A stretch of 30,916 bases of DNA from Clostridium sp. (GTDB lineage Bacteria > Bacillota > Clostridia > Clostridiales > Clostridiaceae): contig DPOH01000187.1 of the NCBI GenBank assembly GCA_003539755.1, forward strand, positions 1 through 30,916, in the 5' to 3' direction. Within the stretch, counting starts at the first letter, position 1. Every line of letters starts with the position of its first letter. This document shows positions 16,329 to 23,886 of this stretch, piece by piece. Position numbers and translations under genes: made by a program. The notes under the pieces are model-generated. The model worked only from the letters and a program-made list of their open reading frames with translations, did no database searches and was not told the origin of the DNA.

Positions 16329-17177
16329 ATGGATGGATATTTAGATCTTCTAGATAAAAATAATTCTTTTGGAATTGAATTTCTTGAGGCCTTTGGTTCA
16401 AAAACAATGTGTGATACTCACTTACACAATCATTATGAATTATATTATCAGATAGTAGGTGAAAGATATATTTTTTTAAAGGATAAATTCTATTATATAA
16501 GACCCGGTGACTTTATTCTTATTGCAAAAAATGAAATACATAAAACTGTAACCGCTAATCAAAATATGTATAGGCGTATGCTTATTAATTTTAAGGATTC
16601 TTTTTTGAATGATATTATAAATTCAATAGATTTTGATTTTTCTACTCTATTTACTCAAAATCATATATTCAAAATAAATATAGGAGATGAAAATTATATA
16701 AAAGTATTACTTTTTAAAATGCTTAATGAATATGAAAATAAACCTTATGGCTATGAATCATTATTGAAGCTTCAGTTATCTGAAATTCTTACTTATTTAG
16801 TGACTTGCCAAAAGTATGACTATTCTAAAGGTCTAAAATTTCCTAATGCTCAATATAATAAAATTTCAAATATTTCTGAATATATAAACAAAAATTATAA
16901 TCAGAAATTAACTCTTGGTTCTCTTGCTCAAAAATATAATATGAGTAACTATTATCTAAGTCGAACTTTTAAGGATGTTCTTGGCATCACACTTATTGAA
17001 TATATTAACTTTACACGAATATCAGCAAGTAAAAATTTTATAAAAAACACAGACTTATCCATTACAGAAATAGCATTTAAGGTAGGCTTTGAAAGTAGCA
17101 CATATTTTACAAAAGTTTTTAAATCAATAACTAATATAACTCCATTAAAATACCGATCAATGTATAATGGAAAATAA
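16329..17177 (+). CDS. AraC-family transcriptional regulator with cupin sensor domain
   Basis: 282 residues. The N-terminal half is an AraC-type cupin (HLHNHYELYYQIVGERYIFLKDKFYYIRPGDFILIAKNEIHKT, about 32-75), and the C-terminal about 100 residues hold two HTH motifs: LTLGSLAQKYNMSNYYLSRTFKDVLGITLIEYINFTRI and LSITEIAFKVGFESSTYFTKVFKSITNITPLKYR. Such proteins sense a sugar and usually activate neighbouring catabolic genes. It is divergent from the GH4 gene, whose promoter lacks a -35 box, and precedes the DhuI-like gene, so both are likely targets. GAGGTGA lies 8 bases before the ATG. Confidence 0.93.
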   Translation: MDGYLDLLDKNNSFGIEFLEAFGSKTMCDTHLHNHYELYYQIVGERYIFLKDKFYYIRPGDFILIAKNEIHKTVTANQNMYRRMLINFKDSFLNDIINSIDFDFSTLFTQNHIFKINIGDENYIKVLLFKMLNEYENKPYGYESLLKLQLSEILTYLVTCQKYDYSKGLKFPNAQYNKISNISEYINKNYNQKLTLGSLAQKYNMSNYYLSRTFKDVLGITLIEYINFTRISASKNFIKNTDLSITEIAFKVGFESSTYFTKVFKSITNITPLKYRSMYNGK

Positions 17178-17374
17178 GTTAAAATAGTACTTTAATACTG
17201 CATATATAGCTCCAAAAAAAGATTTAGAGAAATCTAATATAATATCAACATATATTTTATTTATATCATTTTGCTTTAATATTATACTTGTAAAAATCAA
17301 AAAAAATGCTATAATATCGAATATACCTATGTGCTTAAAAATATTTACATAATAAATATATTGTTTATTTTGTT

Positions 17375-17388
17375 TGTATACGTTAACA
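17375..17388. promoter_or_regulatory. cre/LacI-type site
   Basis: TGTATACGTTAACA, TG-N4-CG-N4-CA form. It shares CGTTAAC with the sites at 9418 and 17512. Confidence 0.45.
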
Positions 17389-17511
17389 GATAATTACCAA
17401 CAATGTTTACTATTCTACTTTTTTTAATGACATATATATTATTTCTAATTTTATATATTGGTATATTTTTATCTTTTCAGATTTTAATATTACACTATTG
17501 ATTCAAATAAT

Positions 17512-17525
17512 TGTTCACGTTAACT
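17512..17525. promoter_or_regulatory. cre/LacI-type site against the proximal -10 box
   Basis: TGTTCACGTTAACT ends on the first base of TATAAT (17525-17530), so a bound protein would cover the promoter spacer and repress the DhuI-like gene. Confidence 0.45.
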
Positions 17526-17578
17526 ATAATATTTTTTGAACACATGGTTAATTATTTAATAAAAGGGATGGTATTAAA

Positions 17579-18217
17579 ATGAAAATTGCTTTAATCAATG
17601 AAAACAGCCAAGCTAGTAAAAACTCAATCATTTACAATTCTTTAAAAAAAGTAGTTGAACCAAAAGGACATACAGTTTTTAATTATGGTATGTATACTGC
17701 TGAAGATAAAGCACAATTAACTTACGTTCAAGCAGGTCTTTTAACAGCTATCTTAATTAATTCAAAAGCGGCAGATTTTGTTGTAACTGGATGCGGAACT
17801 GGGGAAGGTGCAATGCTTGCATGTAATGCATTTCCTAACGTATTATGTGGACACATTGTAGATCCTTCTGATGCATATATGTTTGCTCAAATAAATGATG
17901 GTAATGCTATAGCAATGCCTTATGCAAAAGGATTTGGATGGGGAGCTGAATTAAACCTTGAGTATATTTTTGAAAAATTATTCTCAGGTGAAAGCGGACA
18001 AGGATATCCAAAAGAAAGAGTTGTTCCAGAACAACGTAATAAAAAAATCTTAGACCAAGTAAAGAAAATAACTCACACTGATATGATTACAATTCTTAAG
18101 AATATTGACCAAGAATTCTTAAAGGAAACTATAAGCGGAGAAAAATTCCAAGAATACTTCTTTGCTAACTGCCAATGTGATGAAATTGCAGAATATTTAA
18201 AATCAGTCTTAGCATAA
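17579..18217 (+). CDS. RpiB/LacAB-family isomerase, probable 4-deoxy-5-hexosulose-uronate ketol-isomerase (DhuI type)
   Basis: 212-residue member of the RpiB/LacA/LacB sugar isomerase family: MKIALINENSQASKN at the start, VVTGCGTGEGAMLACNAFPNVLCGHIVDPSDAYMFAQINDGNAIAMP in the middle, and a longer C-terminus (to EKFQEYFFANCQCDE) than RpiB itself, which is about 150 residues. This long subgroup includes streptococcal DhuI, which converts 4-deoxy-L-threo-5-hexosulose uronate, the open form of unsaturated uronic acid, to 2,5-diketo-3-deoxygluconate. The same intermediate arises here from GH105 action, so the DhuI role fits and no KduI is seen. Plain ribose-5-phosphate or galactose-6-phosphate isomerase is the alternative. 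The next step (KduD/DhuD) is not in the window. Confidence 0.88.
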   Translation: MKIALINENSQASKNSIIYNSLKKVVEPKGHTVFNYGMYTAEDKAQLTYVQAGLLTAILINSKAADFVVTGCGTGEGAMLACNAFPNVLCGHIVDPSDAYMFAQINDGNAIAMPYAKGFGWGAELNLEYIFEKLFSGESGQGYPKERVVPEQRNKKILDQVKKITHTDMITILKNIDQEFLKETISGEKFQEYFFANCQCDEIAEYLKSVLA

Positions 18218-18293
18218 ATCTTATTTAATTAATACAATATAAATAAGATAACAAAACAAGTAAAAATTATATAATTCTTATATCTTTTAACCC

Positions 18294-18337
18294 AAATAGA
18301 ACTAGGTAGTGTATATTCATCTGGTTCTATTTTTTTA
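18294..18337 (+). terminator. intrinsic terminator after the DhuI-like gene
   Basis: AAATAGAACTAG (18294-18305) pairs with CTGGTTCTATTT (18321-18332), one G-T pair, and is followed by a run of T. Confidence 0.8.
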
Positions 18338-18503
18338 TGCTTTATTTATCCTACTCATTATATATCTGTTATTATTTTATTAATACTAGAATTTCCAAAA
18401 GATACTATGCTATAATCTTACTGTTTAAAATATATTAAAAGTTCCATAACTAATATCTGATTTTTAATGTTTATATTTTATAAATTGAGAATGAGGTGAC
18501 ATT

Positions 18504-20063
18504 TTGATATTTTCAAATTTAAAATTAAATAATAGTGAACCTATTCACATTCAGATTGAAAATCATATACTACAAGCCATAAAGAACGGTACTTTAAATA
18601 AGGGAAGCAAGCTTCCTTCAACTAGAGAAGTAAGTAAGTTTTTAAATATAAGTAGAAATTCAGTTATATCTGCATATGAAGAATTAGAAAGCAACGGTAT
18701 TATTACTACAAAAAGAGGAATAGGTACATTCTTATCTATTGAAACTGAACATAAAAGTATTGAATACACTATAGACTATTCTTCAAAAATAAACAATTAT
18801 GGTAGAAGTTTAAGAAACTTAGATATCATAAAGACAGAGCTTCCATATAAAAAAGGAATGATTTCATTTAAATCAATTTCTCCTGAAAGTAACCTTTTTA
18901 ATTTAGATGATTTTAAGCGTTCCCTTTTAGATGCATGGAATTATGAAGAAGTAAATCTTTTAAATTACGGATATGCTAAGGGATATAAGCCTCTTATTGA
19001 CTACCTTTTTAAATATATGAATGAAAAACGAGTGAATACTTCTAATAAAGACATACTTATCACAAATGGATTTACAGAGGCATTTGATATAATAATATCT
19101 ACCCTTACAAAACCTGGTGATGTAATTATATGTGAAGAGCCTACTCATAATACAGCATTAAAAATAATGAAATCATATGGATTAAAAATAATACAGATAC
19201 CTATGGATTCTGAAGGCATTATACTTTCTGAACTTGAGGATGCATTGTCAAAATATACTCCAAAACTAGGATATCTTATTCCTTCATATAATAATCCAAC
19301 TGGTATAGTTACAAAAACTGAACGAAGAAACGAAATTTACAAAATATTTATGAAATATTCTGTTCCTATTATTGAGGATGGATTTAATGAAGAACTTCTT
19401 TATTCAAGTTCTCCAATAGATCCAATTGCATCCTTATGTGGAAGTGGAAATGGAGTCATCTACCTTGGAAGTCTTTCAAAGATATTATTTCCTGGTCTCA
19501 GAATCGGATGGATATGCGCAGATTCAAGTCTTATAGATATTCTTGAAAGCGTAAAACGTGGAAGAAACATTCACTCTTCCTTCTTAGACCAAAGTGTATT
19601 TTATTATTATTTAAAAAGTGGCGCATTTAACAGACATGTAAAAAATGTACGCAAATACTATAGAGATAAATTTAAGCTGGTTACGAAAATGATAGATAAA
19701 TATATCCCTTATGACTATGTTACAGGCGAAGGTGGATTACATGTATATATAAAACTTAAAGACAATATTGATGCACGTCATCTTTTAGAATTATGCTATA
19801 AAGATAACGTAATTTTCATGCCTGGGGATATTTTTTACGAATCATATTATCCTCCTGTTAATAATCATTTAATTAATAATACAATTATGTGTGAAAATAC
19901 TGATAACAATTATTTTAACAACATGGATAATAATAAAACCCAAACTGAAAGACCAAAAGGATTCAATTGTTTTAGAATTGGTTTTGGCAGAGTCAGTGAT
20001 AAAGATATAGAAAAAGGACTTAAAATAATAGGAAAAAATATCAAACTGATAACATCAAAATAA
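18504..20063 (+). CDS. MocR/GabR-type PLP-dependent regulator (GntR HTH plus aminotransferase domain)
   Basis: 519 residues. A GntR winged helix (about 12-75: PIHIQIENHILQAIKNGTLNKGSKLPSTREVSKFLNISRNSV, then GIITTKRGIGTF) is joined to a fold-type I aminotransferase domain (about 120-515). PLP residues are present: NNPTG at 263-267, Asp292, the Schiff-base Lys326 in SLSK, and Arg333. Such proteins sense PLP plus an amino acid and control a nearby gene; alanine racemase, itself PLP-dependent, lies about 200 bases downstream. An Asn-rich segment (about 452-486) interrupts the C-terminal part and is unusual. Start is TTG with GAGGTGA 7 bases upstream. It ends in its own terminator, so it is not strictly co-transcribed with alr. 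Confidence 0.93.
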   Translation: MIFSNLKLNNSEPIHIQIENHILQAIKNGTLNKGSKLPSTREVSKFLNISRNSVISAYEELESNGIITTKRGIGTFLSIETEHKSIEYTIDYSSKINNYGRSLRNLDIIKTELPYKKGMISFKSISPESNLFNLDDFKRSLLDAWNYEEVNLLNYGYAKGYKPLIDYLFKYMNEKRVNTSNKDILITNGFTEAFDIIISTLTKPGDVIICEEPTHNTALKIMKSYGLKIIQIPMDSEGIILSELEDALSKYTPKLGYLIPSYNNPTGIVTKTERRNEIYKIFMKYSVPIIEDGFNEELLYSSSPIDPIASLCGSGNGVIYLGSLSKILFPGLRIGWICADSSLIDILESVKRGRNIHSSFLDQSVFYYYLKSGAFNRHVKNVRKYYRDKFKLVTKMIDKYIPYDYVTGEGGLHVYIKLKDNIDARHLLELCYKDNVIFMPGDIFYESYYPPVNNHLINNTIMCENTDNNYFNNMDNNKTQTERPKGFNCFRIGFGRVSDKDIEKGLKIIGKNIKLITSK

Positions 20064-20107
20064 TACAAACAAAAATCAACAACTAAAATCTGTTTATAAA
20101 AAATATA

Positions 20108-20146
20108 AACCACCATTACTTAAATTTTAAAGTTTGGTGGTTCTTT
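20108..20146 (+). terminator. intrinsic terminator after the MocR gene
   Basis: AACCACCA (20108-20115) pairs with TGGTGGTT (20135-20142), with an inner ACTT/AAGT pairing, and is followed by CTTTC. Confidence 0.7.
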
Positions 20147-20270
20147 CATATTATTACCTTTAGGAATACAATATACTTAATAACAAATGACTAAATAATA
20201 GATACATATTATGTATTTATTTCAACATTGTAATTTTTGAAGTATATATTATTTTAAGGTGGTAATTTTT

Positions 20271-21437
20271 ATGAAAAAGATACTTCGACCTGTATGGGCT
20301 GAAATAGATTTAGATGCAATTGCATACAATATGCAGAATATAAAAAGACTAGCTGGTAACAAAGAAGTAATAGCTGTAGTAAAAGCTGATTGTTATGGTC
20401 ACGGTGCTGTAAATGTAGTACCTACTTTACTTGAAAATGGTGCTTCAAGACTTGCAGTAGCAGTTCTCACTGAAGGAATTGAACTTAGAAAAAGTAATAT
20501 AAAAGCACCAATTATGATTCTTGGATATACTCCTTCTTACTTAGGTGAAGAACTTATTAATTATAATATTGAACAAACTGTCTATGATTTAGATTATGCA
20601 AAAGAATTATCTGACATAGCAGTTTCTATGAATAAAAAAGCAAAAATTCATATAGCTTTAGACACTGGAATGGGTAGAATTGGATTTATTCCAAATGAAC
20701 AATCATTAAAAGATGTTGTAGAAATCTCAAAACTTCCTGGAATACAAATCGAAGGAATGTTTACCCACTTCTCTACTGCTGATGAAAAAGATAAAACTTA
20801 TACTCGTGAACAATTTAAAAAATATATGGATTTCTCTAATGCACTTACTGACCTTGATGTAAATATTCCAATGCATGATGTTTCAAACAGTGGAGCTATA
20901 ATGGATATGCCTGAAACTTACCTTGATTCAGTAAGAGCTGGAATAATACTTTATGGATATTATCCTTCAGATGATGTAATAAAGTCCAACTTACCTTTAA
21001 AACCAGCTTTAACATTAAAAGCAAAAGTTGCTCATGTAAAAGATATGGATAAAGATATGTATATAAGTTATGGAAGAACATTTAAGACTACAAGAAAAAG
21101 TAGAATTGCCACAATTCCTATAGGTTATGCTGATGGTTACACTAGATTATTAATGCCTGGTGCCAAAGTAATAATCAATGGTAAATTTGCTCCTGTAGTA
21201 GGCAGAATCTGTATGGATCAGTTTATGGTAGATGTTACTGATGTTGGAGAAGTTAAAACTGGAGATGAAGTTATTCTTCTTGGAAAAGACGGCTCTTTAA
21301 AACTTGATGCAGATGACTTAGCTAAATCTTTAAATACTATAAATTACGAAGTATTATGTATGTTCAAACATAGAATTCCTAAGGTTTATATGAAAAATAA
21401 TACTCCTATAAAAGTAGTAAATACTTTTAATTTATAA
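20271..21437 (+). CDS. alr: alanine racemase
   Basis: 388-residue PLP enzyme that interconverts L- and D-alanine for peptidoglycan. N-terminal TIM barrel with VWAEIDLDAIAYN and the PLP lysine in AVVKADCYGHG (K38 from this start). Other landmarks are GMGRIGFIP, GMFTHFSTADE and SNSGAIMD. The C-terminal beta domain holds YGRTFKTTRKSRIATIPIGYADGY, including the catalytic Tyr, and GRICMDQFMVDVTDV. Start choice: the open frame extends to a GTG at 20259, but that GTG is part of the ribosome site AAGGTGG, so ATG at 20271 is correct. Monocistronic between two terminators. Clostridia often carry more than one Alr, so essentiality is not implied. Confidence 0.96.
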   Translation: MKKILRPVWAEIDLDAIAYNMQNIKRLAGNKEVIAVVKADCYGHGAVNVVPTLLENGASRLAVAVLTEGIELRKSNIKAPIMILGYTPSYLGEELINYNIEQTVYDLDYAKELSDIAVSMNKKAKIHIALDTGMGRIGFIPNEQSLKDVVEISKLPGIQIEGMFTHFSTADEKDKTYTREQFKKYMDFSNALTDLDVNIPMHDVSNSGAIMDMPETYLDSVRAGIILYGYYPSDDVIKSNLPLKPALTLKAKVAHVKDMDKDMYISYGRTFKTTRKSRIATIPIGYADGYTRLLMPGAKVIINGKFAPVVGRICMDQFMVDVTDVGEVKTGDEVILLGKDGSLKLDADDLAKSLNTINYEVLCMFKHRIPKVYMKNNTPIKVVNTFNL

Positions 21438-21458
21438 TATAAATATTCTAACAACAAA

Positions 21459-21496
21459 AATGCCCAAGGATTTATTCAATTAAGTCCTTAGGTATT
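21459..21496. terminator. bidirectional terminator between alr and the small paralogue gene
   Basis: AATGCCCAAGGA (21459-21470) pairs with TCCTTAGGTATT (21485-21496), with one mismatch and one G-T. T-runs follow on both strands; the better one is on the minus strand. Confidence 0.7.
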
Positions 21497-21521
21497 TTCT
21501 ATTCTAATATTTTTTCTATAA

Positions 21522-21761
21522 TTATATCCTTATAAATACTTTTTCACCTTTAGCAGTTTCCACATACACTAAAGTCATTCCCCTAAACTTTTTAAGATCT
21601 TTAATAATTATAGGAAATGCTTCTAAAATCAGTGGTTTAATCTCCTGTGGAAGCTTTTCTGGTGGTAAACTTTTAATAACTATTGGTCCTATAATAGAAA
21701 CTAATCCTAAAGGCATTGGTAGTGCAAAATGAACTTTATCTGTTGAAACAAAGATTATCAT
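21522..21761 (-). CDS. small protein, paralogue of the upstream SHOCT-like protein's C-terminal domain
   Basis: 79 residues, no cysteine, no signal peptide, two mildly hydrophobic stretches. Its DKVHFALPMPLGLVSIIG... and ...GEKVFIRI ends line up across the full length with DKVNVQFPVKVIKEVIK... and ...GDIVKIVIE of the protein encoded just upstream, so it looks like a freestanding copy of that C-terminal domain lacking the SHOCT-like helix. The ribosome site AAAGGA is 10 bases before the ATG and 2 bases after the upstream stop, so the two are co-transcribed. Function unknown; a shared membrane-stress or envelope role is guesswork. Confidence 0.75.
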   Translation of the reverse strand: MIIFVSTDKVHFALPMPLGLVSIIGPIVIKSLPPEKLPQEIKPLILEAFPIIIKDLKKFRGMTLVYVETAKGEKVFIRI

Positions 21762-21780
21762 ACCTTTTTATTCCTTTCAA

Positions 21781-22185
21781 CTATTCAATTACAATCTTTA
21801 CAATGTCTCCATTTTTAGATGATATATCTACTATCTGCCCCATAGATTCATTATCAAGACATGCTGCTACTGTATTTAAAAGCTCCTGCATATCTACTCC
21901 TTCTAACCCTGCTGAACTCATTGGAATTTTTCCTGTAACCTTTATTACTTCTTTTATAACTTTAACTGGAAACTGAACATTTACCTTATCTCCTTCAGCA
22001 CTTAAAACCTTTATTTTAAGGAATTTATCTTCATAATTGCTTGCTTTTTCTTCTTCAATTACTGCTGGTGTATTTGTACTTATTATTTTATCCTGTTTTA
22101 ATGCATCAATTATTTCCTTTGCCTTATCTGCAGTTATTTTCCCTTCTTCGATCATTTTTAAAACTCTCATAATTTCTTCATTCAT
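21781..22185 (-). CDS. SHOCT-like (YvlB/LiaX N-terminal type) domain protein
   Basis: 134 residues. The N-terminal helix pair MNEEIMRVLKMIEEGKITADKAKEIIDAL is a SHOCT-like domain as found at the start of YvlB/LiaX-type envelope stress proteins; a linker rich in Glu/Lys leads to a C-terminal beta/alpha domain (about 57-134) ending VDISSKNGDIVKIVIE. The large DUF4097 beta-domain normal for YvlB is absent. Start choice: the open frame begins at a TTG at 22200, which sits within the ribosome site TTGGAGG; ATG at 22185, 8 bases after GGAGG, is preferred. Second gene of a three-gene minus-strand unit after the DUF2089 gene. Confidence 0.8.
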   Translation of the reverse strand: MNEEIMRVLKMIEEGKITADKAKEIIDALKQDKIISTNTPAVIEEEKASNYEDKFLKIKVLSAEGDKVNVQFPVKVIKEVIKVTGKIPMSSAGLEGVDMQELLNTVAACLDNESMGQIVDISSKNGDIVKIVIE

Positions 22186-22301
22186 GATTAAATCCTCCAA
22201 CTTTCATATATTAAAATTTTCATTTACATTTTTATTATCCTTTAGATTAATATAATCTTTTGTACCTTTTATACTCTTTATCTATTCCTTAATAAATTAA
22301 G

Positions 22302-22664
22302 CTACTCTTTTAATCTGCTTATAGCTTCATCTGGAGATATTTCTCCACTTTCTAATGCATCTAATATACTTACCGTTTCCCCTTTAGGTTTTGCTTCTTT
22401 TTCTGTATAACCTAAACTAGTAATAACTTCATCAAGCTTTGCCCTTACTGTTGGATATGATATTCCCAGTTCTTTTTCTACTTCTTTAATACTCCCTCTA
22501 CATCTTATAAATGTTTCTACAAAGCTAAGCTGTTCTTTATTCAAATAATCAAATTTTGATAACTGGAACTCATTTTCTATAACAGTACCACAATGCTTGC
22601 ATTTTAATTTAATTATATTAAGCTTATCCTCACAAACTGGACATCTGCTTATTAATTTATACAT
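22302..22664 (-). CDS. DUF2089 family protein
   Basis: About 120 residues. The N-terminal zinc-ribbon CPVCEDKLNIIKLKCKHCG (two CxxC pairs) is followed by an HTH-like segment FIRCRGSIKEVEKELGISYPTVRAKLDEVI and a C-terminal SHOCT-like helix pair, ILDALESGEISPDEAISRLKE, similar to the N-terminus of the next protein. The HTH suggests a DNA-binding regulator of its own operon. ATG at 22664 lies 8 bases after AGGTGA; the longer frame from GTG at 22676 begins inside that ribosome site. A promoter lies directly upstream (22688-22716). Confidence 0.88.
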   Translation of the reverse strand: MYKLISRCPVCEDKLNIIKLKCKHCGTVIENEFQLSKFDYLNKEQLSFVETFIRCRGSIKEVEKELGISYPTVRAKLDEVITSLGYTEKEAKPKGETVSILDALESGEISPDEAISRLKE

Positions 22665-22995
22665 TCTTACTTTCACCTCGCATTAATATTTTAACATTTA
22701 TTACTTTTATTGTAAATAAGAATTTTAAAAATATTAATTTAAATATTAATTATATTAATTTATTTTCTCTATACATTAATTTTTTTGATTATATACTTAA
22801 ACAAATTAATTTCCATTTATTTTTACCAAGCCTACATATTATTATGTTCTAATTTTTTTAATAGGATAAAAATTTTTCATTATTTAATAGAAATTTAGTC
22901 TTTCCTTATTTATGCCTTAATGTTATGTGCATAAAATACAAATGATTTTATGAAACAAAAAGCTCTCTTAAAATTATTAAAGTTAAATATGCAAA
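22665..22995. other. AT-rich gene-free region with DUF2089 promoter
   Basis: No gene seen. It contains the DUF2089 promoter at one end and short TTAAATATTAAT repeats near 22727-22760, which look like composition rather than a functional repeat. Confidence 0.4.
22688..22716 (-). promoter_or_regulatory. predicted sigma-A promoter of the DUF2089 operon
   Basis: Minus strand TTTACA (22716-22711), 17-base spacer, TAAAAT (22693-22688), about 15 bases before the ribosome site. Confidence 0.55.
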
Positions 22996-23307
22996 TTAAA
23001 TAAGGCTGCTATACAACTGATTTATAATCAGTTGTATAGCAGCCTTAACAATAACTATTTCAATTATAACAGTTGCTACAACAATTGAAACTGCAGGAAC
23101 TCCCTTTTTAGAAACTTTAGCAAATGCCTTAGGGAATGATCCATCATCATCAGACTTATCTCTAACACCTGCATCTACCTTTATTCCAGTAACATAACCG
23201 TTACCTATATTTCCTGGTTCCATATAACCACGTGTCCATTGTTTGTATGGACTAATAGCAATACGGTCAACTCCAAGTTCATTTAATTTTCTATCTAACT
23301 CACTCAT
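22996..23307 (-). CDS. small protein of unknown function with hydrophobic C-terminus
   Basis: 103 residues from ATG at 23307, which has GGAGG 8 bases upstream; the frame is open further back to 23358 without a good site. It begins MSELDRKLNELGVDRIAISPYK, has a Gly/Asp-rich middle (GNIGNGYVTGIKVDAGVRDKSDDDGSF), then a basic AKVSKKG and a long hydrophobic tail from about residue 72. No cysteine and no N-terminal signal peptide. The last about 15 codons and the stop lie in a perfect 22-bp palindrome. I do not recognise the family; a secreted or membrane-active peptide precursor is one guess, given the small two-membrane-helix protein encoded just upstream. Not supported by any motif. Confidence 0.65.
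   Translation of the reverse strand: MSELDRKLNELGVDRIAISPYKQWTRGYMEPGNIGNGYVTGIKVDAGVRDKSDDDGSFPKAFAKVSKKGVPAVSIVVATVIIEIVIVKAAIQLIINQLYSSLI
23001..23047. repeat. perfect 22-bp inverted repeat overlapping a gene's 3' end
   Basis: Arms 23001-23022 and 23026-23047 are exactly complementary around TAT. Read on the minus strand it is followed by TTTAATTT, so it may act as an intrinsic terminator, but it is coding for the last residues of the 103-residue protein. Confidence 0.7.
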
Positions 23308-23393
23308 TTTAAAAACCTCCATTAATTTAAAAAACATTAACATTAAGAAGGCGCCCATCTCTTTCTTACGGGAACAGTTTACTCCTCAATTAT

Positions 23394-23636
23394 TTAAAAA
23401 TCAAAAAGCTTGTAGAGCATAATAATCAAAAAAATATGTCGAATATTAATACATTTCTTTTCAATAGCTCTTAGTAATATTGTTGAAATAAGTCCAAATG
23501 ATATAATCAACACTTTACAAAATGTTGATATTGGAGATATTAATAATATTGAGTATAGTACTGAAAAAGTATAAAATATTTTTAATACCCGCTTGTTTAT
23601 TTCAATTTCATGTTGTGTAATCGCCTCTCTATTCAT
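23394..23636 (-). CDS. small hydrophobic membrane protein, unknown
   Basis: 80 residues from ATG at 23636, with AGAGGA 6 bases upstream (a TTG directly before it is also in frame). A charged N-terminus (MNREAITQHEIEINKRVLK) is followed by two adjacent hydrophobic helices (about 21-55), a Lys/Cys-containing turn, and a third hydrophobic stretch (about 64-80). No family recognised. It lies 86 bases upstream of the other unknown small gene on the same strand; the pair may be a unit such as a peptide plus an immunity or export helper, but only size and position argue for this. Confidence 0.6.
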   Translation of the reverse strand: MNREAITQHEIEINKRVLKIFYTFSVLYSILLISPISTFCKVLIISFGLISTILLRAIEKKCINIRHIFLIIMLYKLFDF

Positions 23637-23886
23637 CAAAATTCCTCTTTTCCTTTTTTCATTTAGTTTTCCAAAATTTTTTATACATATTTTAATGTTT
23701 AAATAAATTTCATATATAAATAATAAAAATATAATATAATGTAATATGTTAATCGAAATACAAATATAAAATATAAAATATAAAATTTAATATTTACCTC
23801 CTAACAATGAATGAATAAATTTTTAAAGATTAATATATTAAAAACCTTAAAATTTATTACACAATAATACTTGAAAGGAAGAAAAT

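Larger units (their letters stand above)
17178..17578 (+). promoter_or_regulatory. long leader/promoter region of the DhuI-like gene
   Basis: 401 bases without a gene. TTGTAA (17289) with TATAAT after 16 bases is a possible distal promoter; a second TATAAT at 17525-17530 lies nearer the gene, directly after the operator-like site at 17512-17525. Two such sites are present. The ribosome site GGGATGG precedes the ATG by 7 bases. A weak AGATTT/AAATCT hairpin (17220-17235) may end the araC transcript. A diverged copy of this region occurs at about 9306-9580. Confidence 0.5.

Noticed and set aside
22727..22760. TTAAATATTAAT direct repeats as a binding-site array or origin iterons
   Set aside because: Only A/T letters, irregular spacing, and the surrounding DNA has the same composition.
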